Source: Lentzea xinjiangensis | GTDB lineage: Bacteria; Actinomycetota; Actinomycetes; Mycobacteriales; Pseudonocardiaceae | Assembly (NCBI RefSeq): GCF_900110955.1 | Contig: NZ_FOFR01000009.1 | Span: forward strand, 124,001 to 188,000 | Direction: 5' to 3' | Length of the DNA stretch: 64,000 bases | Part shown: positions 16,941-25,066 of the stretch, piece after piece | How positions within the stretch are numbered: position 1 is the first letter of the stretch | Layout: each line of letters opens with the position of its first letter | Position numbers and translations under genes: made by a program | The notes under the pieces: model-generated | What the model was told of the DNA's origin: nothing | What the model saw: only the letters and a program-made list of their open reading frames with translations | Database searches by the model: none

Positions 16941-17913
16941 CCAGGACCTTCCCGACGATCCCGGACGGGAGCATGCCGAGCCCGTCCAGCAGCTCGGGAC
17001 CGCGCTCGCCGGCCAGGACGCGCCGCAGCGCCCGTGCCAGCGGCGCCGAGTCGGCTCCGCGCTCCAGGCCGGCGAGCGCGGTCTCGAGCTGTCCGGTCAG
17101 GTCCGCGGCGCCGGACGCGTGCAGCACCACCGCGGTCATGACGGGCGTCCAGTCCCGCATCGCCTCGCCCGCCCGCTCCATCGCGCGGTCGACCACCTGC
17201 TGCAGCTCGTCGGGGACCTCCTGCGGCAGGCGGTCGAGCAGCTCCCGCAGCCGCACGCCCCCGGTTTCCCCCGCCAGCGCGCAGATGTCGTCCAGCGCGA
17301 TGCGTTCCGGCAGGCCGAAGGCGAACGCGAACATCGCGATCATCTCGATCTCGGCGCCGAGGGTCGGCGCGTTCGTCCTCACGGCGATCAGCGCCGACGC
17401 CAGGTAGTGCGCGAGCACCGCGGGCGACGCCCTGTCCAGCCGGCCGAGCAGCACGGCGAAGTCGTGGTGGCCCGTGCCGATCTCGCCGGGATCGCCTGCC
17501 TCGTAAGCCCGGCGCAGCGCCTCGGCCTTCGCCTCGACGGCCCGGTCGTGCCGCCCCAGCCGGTCCTCGAGCGCCGCCAGCTCGTCCCACCGGCCGAGGC
17601 GGCGCAGGTACGGCGCGGCGTGCGCGAGCAGACCGGGCTTCTCGACGTCGGCGGCGACCTCCAGGGACGCGATCCAGTTGGCGGCCCACTCCTCGGCCAC
17701 CGCCCGCGCGAACCCGGGATCCACCACCGCCCGGCCGGCCTGCTCGGCGGCGGCCAGCAGGCGCACCCGCTGCCCCTCGAACTCGACCAGGCCGTGCTCG
17801 GCCAGCACCGCGAGCTGGTCGTCGGCGTCGCGGAGGAAGTACCGGTACCGGTCCTGCTCCTCCATGCAGCACAACCTGAGGAACACCTGCTGAGTCCGCG
17901 CCGGCAACTCCAC
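16912..17913 (-). CDS. Hypothetical helical-repeat protein, possibly a fragment of an ATPase regulator
   Basis: This gives 333 residues from a GTG at 17913, but the frame stays open further upstream, so the start is uncertain. It begins like the end of a winged helix (LPARTQQVFLRLCC, LAVLAEHGLVEFEGQRVRLL) and continues with helix pairs (YLRRLGRWDELAALEDRLGR, AVEAKAEALRRAYEAGDPGE) resembling TPRs. That order is typical of the region following the NTPase in STAND or NACHT regulators, yet no P-loop precedes it. It may be a stand-alone gene or the 3' remnant of a larger one. The specific function is unknown. Confidence 0.55.
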   Translation of the reverse strand: MELPARTQQVFLRLCCMEEQDRYRYFLRDADDQLAVLAEHGLVEFEGQRVRLLAAAEQAGRAVVDPGFARAVAEEWAANWIASLEVAADVEKPGLLAHAAPYLRRLGRWDELAALEDRLGRHDRAVEAKAEALRRAYEAGDPGEIGTGHHDFAVLLGRLDRASPAVLAHYLASALIAVRTNAPTLGAEIEMIAMFAFAFGLPERIALDDICALAGETGGVRLRELLDRLPQEVPDELQQVVDRAMERAGEAMRDWTPVMTAVVLHASGAADLTGQLETALAGLERGADSAPLARALRRVLAGERGPELLDGLGMLPSGIVGKVLASLRERAGS

Positions 17914-17957
17914 CCGTGCAGCTTCGAACGCGCCTGCCCCGCCGTCAACACCCGCGT

Positions 17958-18003
17958 CGGCACCCGGCCGGTCGCGCGCGGTTGATCGACCGGCCGGGTG
18001 CCG
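17958..18003. promoter_or_regulatory. Perfect 17-bp inverted repeat upstream of cobF
   Basis: CGGCACCCGGCCGGTCG and CGACCGGCCGGGTGCCG are perfect complements around a 12-nt loop. It lies in the 116-bp region between the divergent hypothetical gene and cobF, 26 bp before the cobF start. It could be an operator or a transcription block; it is too GC-rich and too far from a stop codon to be an ordinary terminator. Confidence 0.5.
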
Positions 18004-18029
18004 GCGGCGCGCTGAGTTAGTGTGTCTCG

Positions 18030-18773
18030 GTGCGAAAGATCCTGGTCATCGGTATCGGCGCGGGCAACCCCGACCACCTGACGGTGCAGGCCGTCAAAGC
18101 GCTGCAGACGGTCGACGTGTTCTTCGTGCTGGACAAGGGATCCGTGAAGCAGGAGCTCGTCGACCTGCGCGCCTCGATCCTGGCGGAGCACGTGACGCGC
18201 CCGTACCGCTGGGTCGAGGGCCGCGACCCGGAGCGCGACCGCACCCCGGCCGACTACGTCGCGACGATCGACGCCTGGCGCCGGGCCCGCGCGGACGTGT
18301 GCCTGGAACTGCTCGCCGAGCTGGGCGAGGACGAGGTCGGCGCGTTCCTGGTGTGGGGCGACCCGTCCCTGTACGACTCGACCCTCGCGATCCTCGACGA
18401 CCTGCTCGGCCGCGGCGTGGAGTTCGACGTCGAGGTGATCCCCGGCGTGACCTCCGTGGCGGCGTTGACGGCCGGTCACCGCGTGGCGCTGAACCAGGTG
18501 GGCAAGCCGGTGCAGATCACCACCGGGCGCCGGCTGGCGGCCGGGTGGCCGGCCGGAGTGGACGACGTGGCCGTGATGCTGGACGCCACGTACTCGTTCG
18601 AGGGCGTCGACCCCGACACGTGGATCTACTGGGGCGCCTACCTCGGGATGCCCGACGAGGTCCTGGTGTCCGGGCGGGTCGGGGACGTGGCCGCGCGGAT
18701 CCGTGCCGTGCGCGAGGAAGCCCGTGCGCGCAAGGGCTGGATCATGGACACCTACCTGCTGCGCAGGACCTGA
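18030..18773 (+). CDS. cobF: Precorrin-6A synthase (deacetylating)
   Basis: This 247-residue S-adenosylmethionine-dependent methyltransferase belongs to the aerobic cobalamin pathway. It methylates precorrin-5 at C-1 with loss of the acetyl fragment. The N-terminus MRKILVIGIGAGNPDHLTVQ has the tetrapyrrole-methylase glycine loop; VFFVLDKGS, GAFLVWGDPSLYDST and VIPGVTSVAALTAGHRVALN are typical CobF segments. The start is the GTG at 18030, with TAGTGT just upstream as a possible -10 for a leaderless transcript. No other cob gene lies nearby, as often seen for cobF in actinomycetes, and no cobalamin riboswitch was recognised. Confidence 0.93.
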   Translation: MRKILVIGIGAGNPDHLTVQAVKALQTVDVFFVLDKGSVKQELVDLRASILAEHVTRPYRWVEGRDPERDRTPADYVATIDAWRRARADVCLELLAELGEDEVGAFLVWGDPSLYDSTLAILDDLLGRGVEFDVEVIPGVTSVAALTAGHRVALNQVGKPVQITTGRRLAAGWPAGVDDVAVMLDATYSFEGVDPDTWIYWGAYLGMPDEVLVSGRVGDVAARIRAVREEARARKGWIMDTYLLRRT

Positions 18774-18977
18774 TCCCCGTTCCGGCGGCGAGACGGTCCA
18801 CAAAGGACAGAGTGCCTCGCTGAACCGGTGGCCGCCACCACCGCCGCACGGAGCGTTCGACGGGCTGACGGGTCGCGCAGCCGGGCGTGCCGCGGACCTC
18901 CCCGGCCGCGGCCCGGCCGTCCCGCGTCGCGCATGTTCGACCAGGTACCTTCGATTCAGATCACCGAAGGGAGTCGT

Positions 18978-19868
18978 GTGCACCAGGGGCTGTCGCCGGA
19001 AGCCGAGGAGCTCTACCTGGCGATGCTGTGCGGATCTCCCGCGGAACCCGGCCCCGCGCACGACGAGCTCGTCCGGGTGGGGCTGGTCAGGAACGACGCG
19101 GTGCGGCCGCCGCGGTCGGCGCTGGCCGCGATCGCGTCGAGCCACGAGGCCGCTGCCGCGAGGGCCAGGGAGACCGCGGAGGTGCTGGCCGCCGCCTACG
19201 CCGAGCACGGCGCGAAGGAGGTCGACTTCGTCGAGGTGCTCACGGAGGCGGACGAGGTGATCAGCACGTTCGAGGAGATGCAGGGCCAGGCCAAGTGCCA
19301 GGTCCGGGCGCTCGACCCCGGTTCGTACCTCAGCCCGCAGCCCGAGGCGAGTCCCGCCCAGCCTCCCGCGCTCGCCCGCGGTGTCGCGTACCGGGTCGTG
19401 TACGACTCCGGGCTCCTGCAGACCGAGGCCGGGTTCGCCTCGGTCCAGGAGAGCATCGCGGCGGGCGAGCAGGCGCGGACGTTCCCCGGGGTGCCGCTCA
19501 AGCTCGTGATCGCCGACGCGGACCGGGCGTTGATCGCGGTGCCGACGGTCACCGGCGGGAACGTCGTCGCGCTCCTCATCCACCCGTCCGTGTTGCTGAG
19601 CGCGTTGATCGAGCTGTTCGAGGCGTTCTGGCGGATGGCCGTGTCGATCACGCCGGGCGGCCACGCGGACACCGTCGAGGAGCCGACGACGGCGACCCGG
19701 AGGTTGATGGCGCTGCTCAGCGCCGGTTTGACGGACGAGTCGATCGCGCGCGAGCTGGGCGTCAGCGAACGGACCGTGCACCGCCGGGTGAGCCGGCTAC
19801 AGCAGTTGCTCGGTGCGCAGACCCGGTTCCAGCTCGGCGTGCAGGCCTCACGACGCGGCTGGCTCTAG
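18978..19868 (+). CDS. LuxR/TrmB-like helix-turn-helix transcriptional regulator
   Basis: From the GTG at 18978, preceded by GAAGGGAG, this gives 296 residues; the longer open frame upstream lacks a ribosome site. The N-terminal 60 residues (LSPEAEELYLAMLCG, DELVRVGLVRND) look like a degenerate TrmB-type winged helix. A central sensor-like region (YRVVYDSGLLQTEAGFASVQ, LKLVIADADRALIAVP) follows. The last 60 residues are a LuxR-type HTH (LMALLSAGLTDESIARELGV, ERTVHRRVSRLQQLLGAQTR). This architecture is widespread in actinomycetes and its ligands are unknown. The gene lies 204 bp after cobF, with no obvious target besides itself. Confidence 0.85.
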   Translation: MHQGLSPEAEELYLAMLCGSPAEPGPAHDELVRVGLVRNDAVRPPRSALAAIASSHEAAAARARETAEVLAAAYAEHGAKEVDFVEVLTEADEVISTFEEMQGQAKCQVRALDPGSYLSPQPEASPAQPPALARGVAYRVVYDSGLLQTEAGFASVQESIAAGEQARTFPGVPLKLVIADADRALIAVPTVTGGNVVALLIHPSVLLSALIELFEAFWRMAVSITPGGHADTVEEPTTATRRLMALLSAGLTDESIARELGVSERTVHRRVSRLQQLLGAQTRFQLGVQASRRGWL

Positions 19869-20045
19869 TTACCCCCAGTCACGACCATCGCGGGTGTTCA
19901 TCACTCTGCGAACCCTTCCGGTGACAGTTTCCGGACATGGCGACTTCCTGCCATCACCCAGGAGTGTCAAACGGCGGCTTCCCCCTTCTCCCCAGTTGCA
20001 AGCGCGGCCTCACCGGCCGTGCGGGGGCAGATAGGGGATCCACCA

Positions 20046-21818
20046 GTGAGGAAGTACTTCAGAGGCGGTGTCGCCGCGCTGACCGGGGCGCTGGCCGCGA
20101 CGAGCCTCGTGCTCACGCCCGCGGCGGGCGCGGCGCCGGCGCGGGAACCGGACACGGCCACGCTCGCGGGTGCGCTGACCACCCAGGCCGTGCAGTGGGA
20201 GGAGTGCGCGTTCCCCGGCGTCGACGAGGCGACCGTCGCGAAGTTCAAGACCGTCAAGGGGCTCGCCTGCGCCACCGTCCAGGTGCCGCGCGACTGGCAC
20301 AACCCCGCCGACGGCAACACGATCGGCATCCGGGTCTCCAAGACCGAGACCGCGTTCAAGGGCACCAGCCGCCAGGGCATCGCGCTCGTCAACCCCGGCG
20401 GTCCCGGCGGCTCCGGCCTGCCGTGGGGCGCGGCGATGGCCCTGCGCTCCCCGGTGCTCGCCGGCCAGTACGACTTCATCGGCTTCGACCCGCGCGGTGT
20501 CGGCCTGTCCACGCCGCTCACGTGCAGCTACACCGTCCCGAACAGCACCGACGTCAACGTGCTGAACAAGGCGAAGGTCGACGGCTGCCTGGCGAACCCG
20601 CTGACCAAGTTCATCAACACCGAGCAGACCGCCTACGACATGGACTTCATCCGCGTCCTGCTCGGCGAGAAGAAGATGAGCTACATCGGCTACTCCTACG
20701 GCACGTGGCTCGGCACCTGGTACGCCGCCACGTTCCCGGGCAAGGCGCACCGCTTCCTGCTCGACTCGGCCGTCGACGCCTCGCAGCCCACGCTCGAGAA
20801 GACCTGGGACCTCCAGCCGCGCACCCGCGACCGCCAGTTCCAGGAGGCGCTGCTGCCGTTCATGGCGCGCAACGACGCCGACTACGGCCAGGGCACCGAC
20901 CCGATGGAGATCCGCCGCAAGTGGGAAGAGGGCGGTGGCACGCGGGAGTTCGTTGGCCAGCTCTTCGTCGCGTGGTTCGTGATCCCGGCGATGTACGACA
21001 CCTCGCAGTACCCCACCGCCGCGGCCGCGGTCGCCGCGGTGATCGCCACGGCGACCCCGGCGGGCACCGACTCGGAGCGGGTCGAGCAGATCGTCGCGAG
21101 GATGCTGGCGGTCCCCGGCCTCACCGACGAGAACAAGGCGTTCATCGCCAAGGGCAAGCAGAACGCGCTCGCCGCGATCGCCAAGAAGGAGCGCGTCGCG
21201 GTGAAGACCACGACCGCCGCCGCGGAGGTCGAGTCCTGGGACGCGTCGTTCGAGGCGATCCGCTGCCAGGACGGTCAGTGGAACCAGAACCTGCACTTCT
21301 GGAACTACTGGCTGGCCGACCTGACCATGAACGCGCCGTTCATCGCGCCGTTCATGAGCACTCCGCTGTGCGCGTACTGGCCGGCCACGATCTCGATGCC
21401 GAAGCCGGACAAAAAGACGTTCCCGCGCCTGCTGGTCGCGCAGAGCGAGCTCGACGCCGCCACCGCGTACGAGGGTGGTCTGGCCACGGCGAAGGCGCTG
21501 CCGAACGCGAAGATGATCAGCGTCGACAACGAGGGCTCGCACGGCCTGTTCCCGTACAACACGGACTGCGTCGACGACCCGATCGTCTTCTACTTCCAGA
21601 CCGGTGCGACCCCGCGCAAGCAGTTCACCGGCTGCCAGGCGCTCCCGCTGCCCGGTGAGGACAAGACCTACGACGTCGGCGGCAAGCTGGCCAACGGCAA
21701 GGTGAAGATCAAGATGATCACGCCGGCCGTCAAGGAGGCCAACAAGATCGTGAAGGACCTGCTCAGCGGTTCCGCCACGGCGGCGGCCGACGAGTCGGGC
21801 ATGCCGGCCAACCTGTAA
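20046..21818 (+). CDS. Secreted alpha/beta hydrolase of the tripeptidyl-aminopeptidase type
   Basis: From the GTG at 20046 (RBS-like AGATAGGGGA) this gives 590 residues with a signal peptide (about 1-30, PAAGA|AP). Landmarks of the S33 Tap/SlpD/SlpE group are present: ALVNPGGPGGSG (oxyanion loop), FDPRGVGLST, the nucleophile elbow GYSYGTWLG, and a C-terminal TAP-like domain with VAQSELDAATAYEGGLATAK and the catalytic His in EGSHGLFP. Such enzymes release tri- or dipeptides from secreted proteins for uptake. It is followed by a perfect terminator hairpin. Confidence 0.9.
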   Translation: MRKYFRGGVAALTGALAATSLVLTPAAGAAPAREPDTATLAGALTTQAVQWEECAFPGVDEATVAKFKTVKGLACATVQVPRDWHNPADGNTIGIRVSKTETAFKGTSRQGIALVNPGGPGGSGLPWGAAMALRSPVLAGQYDFIGFDPRGVGLSTPLTCSYTVPNSTDVNVLNKAKVDGCLANPLTKFINTEQTAYDMDFIRVLLGEKKMSYIGYSYGTWLGTWYAATFPGKAHRFLLDSAVDASQPTLEKTWDLQPRTRDRQFQEALLPFMARNDADYGQGTDPMEIRRKWEEGGGTREFVGQLFVAWFVIPAMYDTSQYPTAAAAVAAVIATATPAGTDSERVEQIVARMLAVPGLTDENKAFIAKGKQNALAAIAKKERVAVKTTTAAAEVESWDASFEAIRCQDGQWNQNLHFWNYWLADLTMNAPFIAPFMSTPLCAYWPATISMPKPDKKTFPRLLVAQSELDAATAYEGGLATAKALPNAKMISVDNEGSHGLFPYNTDCVDDPIVFYFQTGATPRKQFTGCQALPLPGEDKTYDVGGKLANGKVKIKMITPAVKEANKIVKDLLSGSATAAADESGMPANL

Positions 21819-21833
21819 CACCCGTGATGAGCC

Positions 21834-21866
21834 ACGACCCCCCGGCGCGTCGCGCCGGGGGGTCGT
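21834..21866. terminator. Bidirectional terminator between convergent genes
   Basis: ACGACCCCCCGGCGCG and CGCGCCGGGGGGTCGT are perfect 16-bp arms around one base. The hairpin lies 15 bp after the hydrolase stop and 9 bp from the end of the convergent PP2C gene, so it can serve both. Confidence 0.85.
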
Positions 21867-21875
21867 TCCAGTTCC

Positions 21876-22571
21876 CTAGCGCTGCCACCACTTCTTGCGG
21901 ACCACGTCGACGACCACGCAGGTGATGTTGTCCGGGCCGCCGTTGCCGTTGGCGAGCGCGACGAGCTGCCAGGTCGCCTCCGTGCCGTCCTCAGTGGACA
22001 GCAGGATGTCGTGGACGTCCTCGATGTCGGTGTAGTCGGTGAGACCGTCGCTGCAGATCAGGTAGCGGTCCTCGATCCTCGCCTGGTGCCAGGAGAGGTC
22101 CGGCTCGTGCGAGTTGCCCGACTGCAGTGCCCGCAGCACGTACGCGCGGCGCGGGTGGACGAGTGCCTCCTCCGGCGTCATGCGACCGGCGTCGACGAGC
22201 GCCTGGACCATCGTGTGGTCGTGGGAGATCTGGCGCAGCTCGCCCTCCCTGAGCAGGTACGCGCGGGAGTCGCCGATGTGGGCGAGCTGGAAGGCGAGGC
22301 CCTCCCAGCGCATCGCGGTGAGCGTGGTGCCCGCCCCCTGCGGGACCTCCGCGTCGAGCCGGCGCGCGATCTCGGCCACGGCGGGGCCGAGATCGCCCCG
22401 CCACTCGGCGAGGACGTTCACCGCGAGGGCGCTCGCGAGCTCGCCGTGCTCGTGGCCGCCCATGCCGTCGGCCACGGCCTGCAGGTCCGCGCGGACGTAG
22501 ACCGAGTCCTCGTTGTGCTCGCGCACAAGCCCGGAATCGGTCGCCACGGCGATGCGCAGCTCGTGAGTCAT
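21876..22571 (-). CDS. PP2C-type Ser/Thr protein phosphatase
   Basis: This 231-residue protein is a soluble metal-dependent (Mn/Mg) phosphatase. Conserved aspartate motifs are visible: VREHNEDSVYVR, AVADGMGGHEHGELAS, LAHIGDSRAYLL, LICSDGLTDYTD and GGPDNITCVVVDV. There is no membrane segment or sensor domain. The start ATG is at 22571, and the promoter geometry suggests a leaderless transcript. It is divergent from the DNA methylase gene, with only 46 bp between them. The soluble kinase 1.5 kb away is a plausible partner. Confidence 0.92.
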   Translation of the reverse strand: MTHELRIAVATDSGLVREHNEDSVYVRADLQAVADGMGGHEHGELASALAVNVLAEWRGDLGPAVAEIARRLDAEVPQGAGTTLTAMRWEGLAFQLAHIGDSRAYLLREGELRQISHDHTMVQALVDAGRMTPEEALVHPRRAYVLRALQSGNSHEPDLSWHQARIEDRYLICSDGLTDYTDIEDVHDILLSTEDGTEATWQLVALANGNGGPDNITCVVVDVVRKKWWQR

Positions 22572-22577
22572 GGCTTC

Positions 22578-22616
22578 AGTAGAACACTTGTGAAGTCACT
22601 TCACAAGCAATACGGT
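22578..22616. promoter_or_regulatory. Symmetrical divergent promoter with palindromic operator
   Basis: CTTGTGAAGT-C-ACTTCACAAG (22587-22607) is a perfect 21-bp palindrome. Rightward: TTGTGA (22588-22593), a 17-bp spacer, then TACGGT (22611-22616). Leftward: TTGTGA (22606-22601), a 17-bp spacer, then TCTACT (22583-22578). Both -35 boxes lie inside the palindrome, and both transcripts would begin at or near their start codons. Confidence 0.65.
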
Positions 22617-22617
22617 T

Positions 22618-24006
22618 GTGAACGTGGATGAGACGGTCAACGCCGGTGACATCGCGCGCCTCGCCGACGTGGGGCGGGCGGCCGTCTCGAACTGGCGACG
22701 GCGGTTCGAGGACTTTCCGGCGCCGGTGGGCGGGACGGCCTCCAGTCCGTTGTACCTGCTGCGCGACGTGGAGGCGTGGCTGCGCCGCAACGGCAAGCCG
22801 TTCCGGGTCTCCCCCGCCGAACGGCTCTGGACCCGGCTGCGCACCGTCGACGACCTGAAGCTCGGCGAGGCCCTGGCCGCCGTCGAGGCCGACGCGGCGA
22901 CGTTCGAGTTCCTGCACGAGCGCTACCTGGAAGCCCACTCGCGCCTGGTCAACCCCACTCCGCCCGAGGTGGTCGACATCGTGCTGGCCACGACCGACGG
23001 CGACACGGTGATCGATCCGGCGTGCGGCACCGGCAGCCTGCTGAAGGCTTCCGCCGCCCGCCGGAAGATCGGGCAGGAGCTGGACCCCGTGTCCGCCGCC
23101 ATCGCGCGCCGGCGCCTGCCCGGTGCGCGGATCGTCACCGGTGACTCGTTGCGGCACAACGGCATCGACCACCGCGCGGACGCTGTGATCTGCGACCCGC
23201 CGTGGCACGACCGCGCGTGGGGCCACGAGGAGCTGGTCGGCGACCCGCGCTGGACCTACGGGCTCCCCCCGCGCGGCGAACCGGAGCTGGCGTGGGTGCA
23301 GCACTGCCTCTCGCTGGCCAAACCCGGCGGCCTGGTCGCGGTGCTCCTGCCGTCGGCGGCGGCGTCCCGGCGGCCGGGCAAGCGGATCCGCGGCAACCTC
23401 CTGCGCGCCGGCGCGCTGCGCGGGGTGGTGACCGTGCAGCCGGGCCGCGACCTGTGGCTGCTGCGCAACCCGGTCGGCAGGGCGCCGGACCACATCGCCC
23501 TGCTGGAGCGGCCCGGCCCGGTCGAGCCGAACACGCGGGTCATCGACCTGCTCGACGACGACGTCGACCTCAGCCCGTCCCGGCGCAGCGGCACCGACGT
23601 GTCGGCCTACCTGGAGGCGCAACCGGCGTTCGCCGTCCCGCCCCTGCCGCGGCTCCTGCCGCAGGCCGGCACTCCGATGACCACGATCGGCGACCTGGTC
23701 CGCTCCTGCCCCGGCCCGCACGTCGTCGTGGCCCCCACCGGCGCGACCTACGGGATCGACCCGGCCAGGCTGGACCCCGACTTCCTCGAGGGCCTGCTGC
23801 GCGCCGCGTTCGCCCGCACCCCGACCGGCTCGACCCGGCTCGACGTGCGCCGCACCCAGGTGCCGTCGCTGCCGATCGCCGGGCAACGCCGCTACGGCCG
23901 GGCGTTCGCGCAGCTCAAAGCCCTCGAAGCCAGCTTGGAGGAGGCTGCCGCGCTGGTCCGTCTGGGCTATCATGGGCTCCTCAGCGGACAGATCGAGCCG
24001 GCGTGA
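22618..24006 (+). CDS. Solitary N6-adenine DNA methylase with N-terminal HTH
   Basis: This gives 462 residues from the GTG at 22618; the GTG at 22624 fits better with a leaderless transcript. Residues about 5-60 form a helix-turn-helix (NAGDIARLADVGRAAVSNWR) with a MerR/excisionase look. The SAM-binding motif is VIDPACGTGSLLKAS (about 136-150), and the gamma-class catalytic motif is CDPPW (about 191-195). LAKPGGLVAVLLPSAA is the usual following strand. The C-terminal part is short compared with type I HsdM. There is no endonuclease or specificity subunit beside it, so an epigenetic or regulatory role is more likely than restriction. The HTH could bind the palindrome at its own promoter. Confidence 0.85.
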   Translation: MNVDETVNAGDIARLADVGRAAVSNWRRRFEDFPAPVGGTASSPLYLLRDVEAWLRRNGKPFRVSPAERLWTRLRTVDDLKLGEALAAVEADAATFEFLHERYLEAHSRLVNPTPPEVVDIVLATTDGDTVIDPACGTGSLLKASAARRKIGQELDPVSAAIARRRLPGARIVTGDSLRHNGIDHRADAVICDPPWHDRAWGHEELVGDPRWTYGLPPRGEPELAWVQHCLSLAKPGGLVAVLLPSAAASRRPGKRIRGNLLRAGALRGVVTVQPGRDLWLLRNPVGRAPDHIALLERPGPVEPNTRVIDLLDDDVDLSPSRRSGTDVSAYLEAQPAFAVPPLPRLLPQAGTPMTTIGDLVRSCPGPHVVVAPTGATYGIDPARLDPDFLEGLLRAAFARTPTGSTRLDVRRTQVPSLPIAGQRRYGRAFAQLKALEASLEEAAALVRLGYHGLLSGQIEPA

Positions 24007-24115
24007 CCGCACCAGGTTCACCCGATCGAGATGCCCTGAAACGTTGTTACCGATCCCTCGCTGTACGAGGAAGCGCGCGGGCCGGCGAACGGGGACCTGC
24101 GGTTAGGCTTCGCCC

Positions 24116-25066
24116 GTGCTGATCGCCGATCGCTACGAGCTCGACGACCTGCCGCTGGGGCGGGGTGGCATGGGTGCCGTGCACGAGGCCAGGGACCTGC
24201 GCCTGGACCGGCGGGTCGCGGTGAAGCTCCTGCGCCTCCCCGGCAGCGACGACGAGGTGCGGCACCGCTTCACGCGCGAGGCGCGGATCGTCGCCAACCT
24301 GGAGCACCCCGGCGTCCCGGTCCTCTACGACTTCGGCACCTACGAGCAGCGCCTGTTCCAGGTGATGCAGTTCGTCGACGGCGTCACGATCGCCGACCTG
24401 GTGGGCGAGTTCGGCCCCCTGCCGGAGGCGTGGGCGGCCACCATCGCCGCCCAGGCCGCCGCGGTGCTCGCGGCCGCCCACGAGCGCGGCATCTGCCATC
24501 GCGATCTGAAGCCCACCAACCTGATGCTGTGCCAGGACGGCGCGGTGAAGGTGCTGGACTTCGGCCTCGCGCTGCTGCGGGAGAGCGACGTCGCGCCGTT
24601 CAGCCGGGCGGGCCAGATCCTCGGCACGCCGTCGTACATGGCCCCCGAGCAGATCCAGCGCGGGACCGCCGAGCCCCGCAGCGACCTGTACGCGCTGGGC
24701 TGCGTGCTGCACGAGATGCTGACCGGTGAACAGCTGTTCACGGGCCCCACGGCGTACGCGGTGTTCGACAAGCACGTCAAAGAACCGCCGCGGCGGGTGG
24801 CGAGCCCGCTCGACCCGGTGGTGCAGCGGTTGCTGGCCAAGGACCCCGCCGACCGGCCGGCGACGGCGTTCGAGGTTTTCGGGGCCCTGCAACCGTTTGC
24901 GCAGGACCCGCCGCCGCTGCCGGGCTTCGTGCGCGACGGGTCGGCGGCGGCGATGTACGCGAGCGTGCAGCTCAGACCGGGATCCGGTTCACCTCGTGGT
25001 CACCGGTCGCCCACAAGTGCTGCACCGCGTACGCACGCCACGGCCGCCACGCCTCCGCACGCCTGA
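24116..25066 (+). CDS. Soluble Ser/Thr protein kinase
   Basis: This 316-residue Hanks-type kinase lacks a transmembrane segment or PASTA domain. The glycine loop is GRGGMGAVHEA (15-25), the catalytic Lys is 37 (VAVKLL), the HRDLKPTN loop is at 128-135, DFG at 148-150, and the activation segment ends in GTPSYMAPEQ. The kinase domain ends near 265. The last 50 residues are low-complexity, and their coding region overlaps the 3' end of alkA by 95 bp on the opposite strand. A TTAGGCT sequence 6 bp before the GTG suggests a leaderless start. Confidence 0.9.
   Translation: MLIADRYELDDLPLGRGGMGAVHEARDLRLDRRVAVKLLRLPGSDDEVRHRFTREARIVANLEHPGVPVLYDFGTYEQRLFQVMQFVDGVTIADLVGEFGPLPEAWAATIAAQAAAVLAAAHERGICHRDLKPTNLMLCQDGAVKVLDFGLALLRESDVAPFSRAGQILGTPSYMAPEQIQRGTAEPRSDLYALGCVLHEMLTGEQLFTGPTAYAVFDKHVKEPPRRVASPLDPVVQRLLAKDPADRPATAFEVFGALQPFAQDPPPLPGFVRDGSAAAMYASVQLRPGSGSPRGHRSPTSAAPRTHATAATPPHA

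Noticed and set aside
22587-22607. CRP-type site (TGTGA...TCACA)
   Set aside because: The spacer is 7 instead of 6, and the promoter geometry explains the palindrome better as a local operator.
22618-24006. Restriction-modification or BREX system
   Set aside because: No endonuclease, specificity subunit, PglZ-like or other system gene adjoins the methylase.
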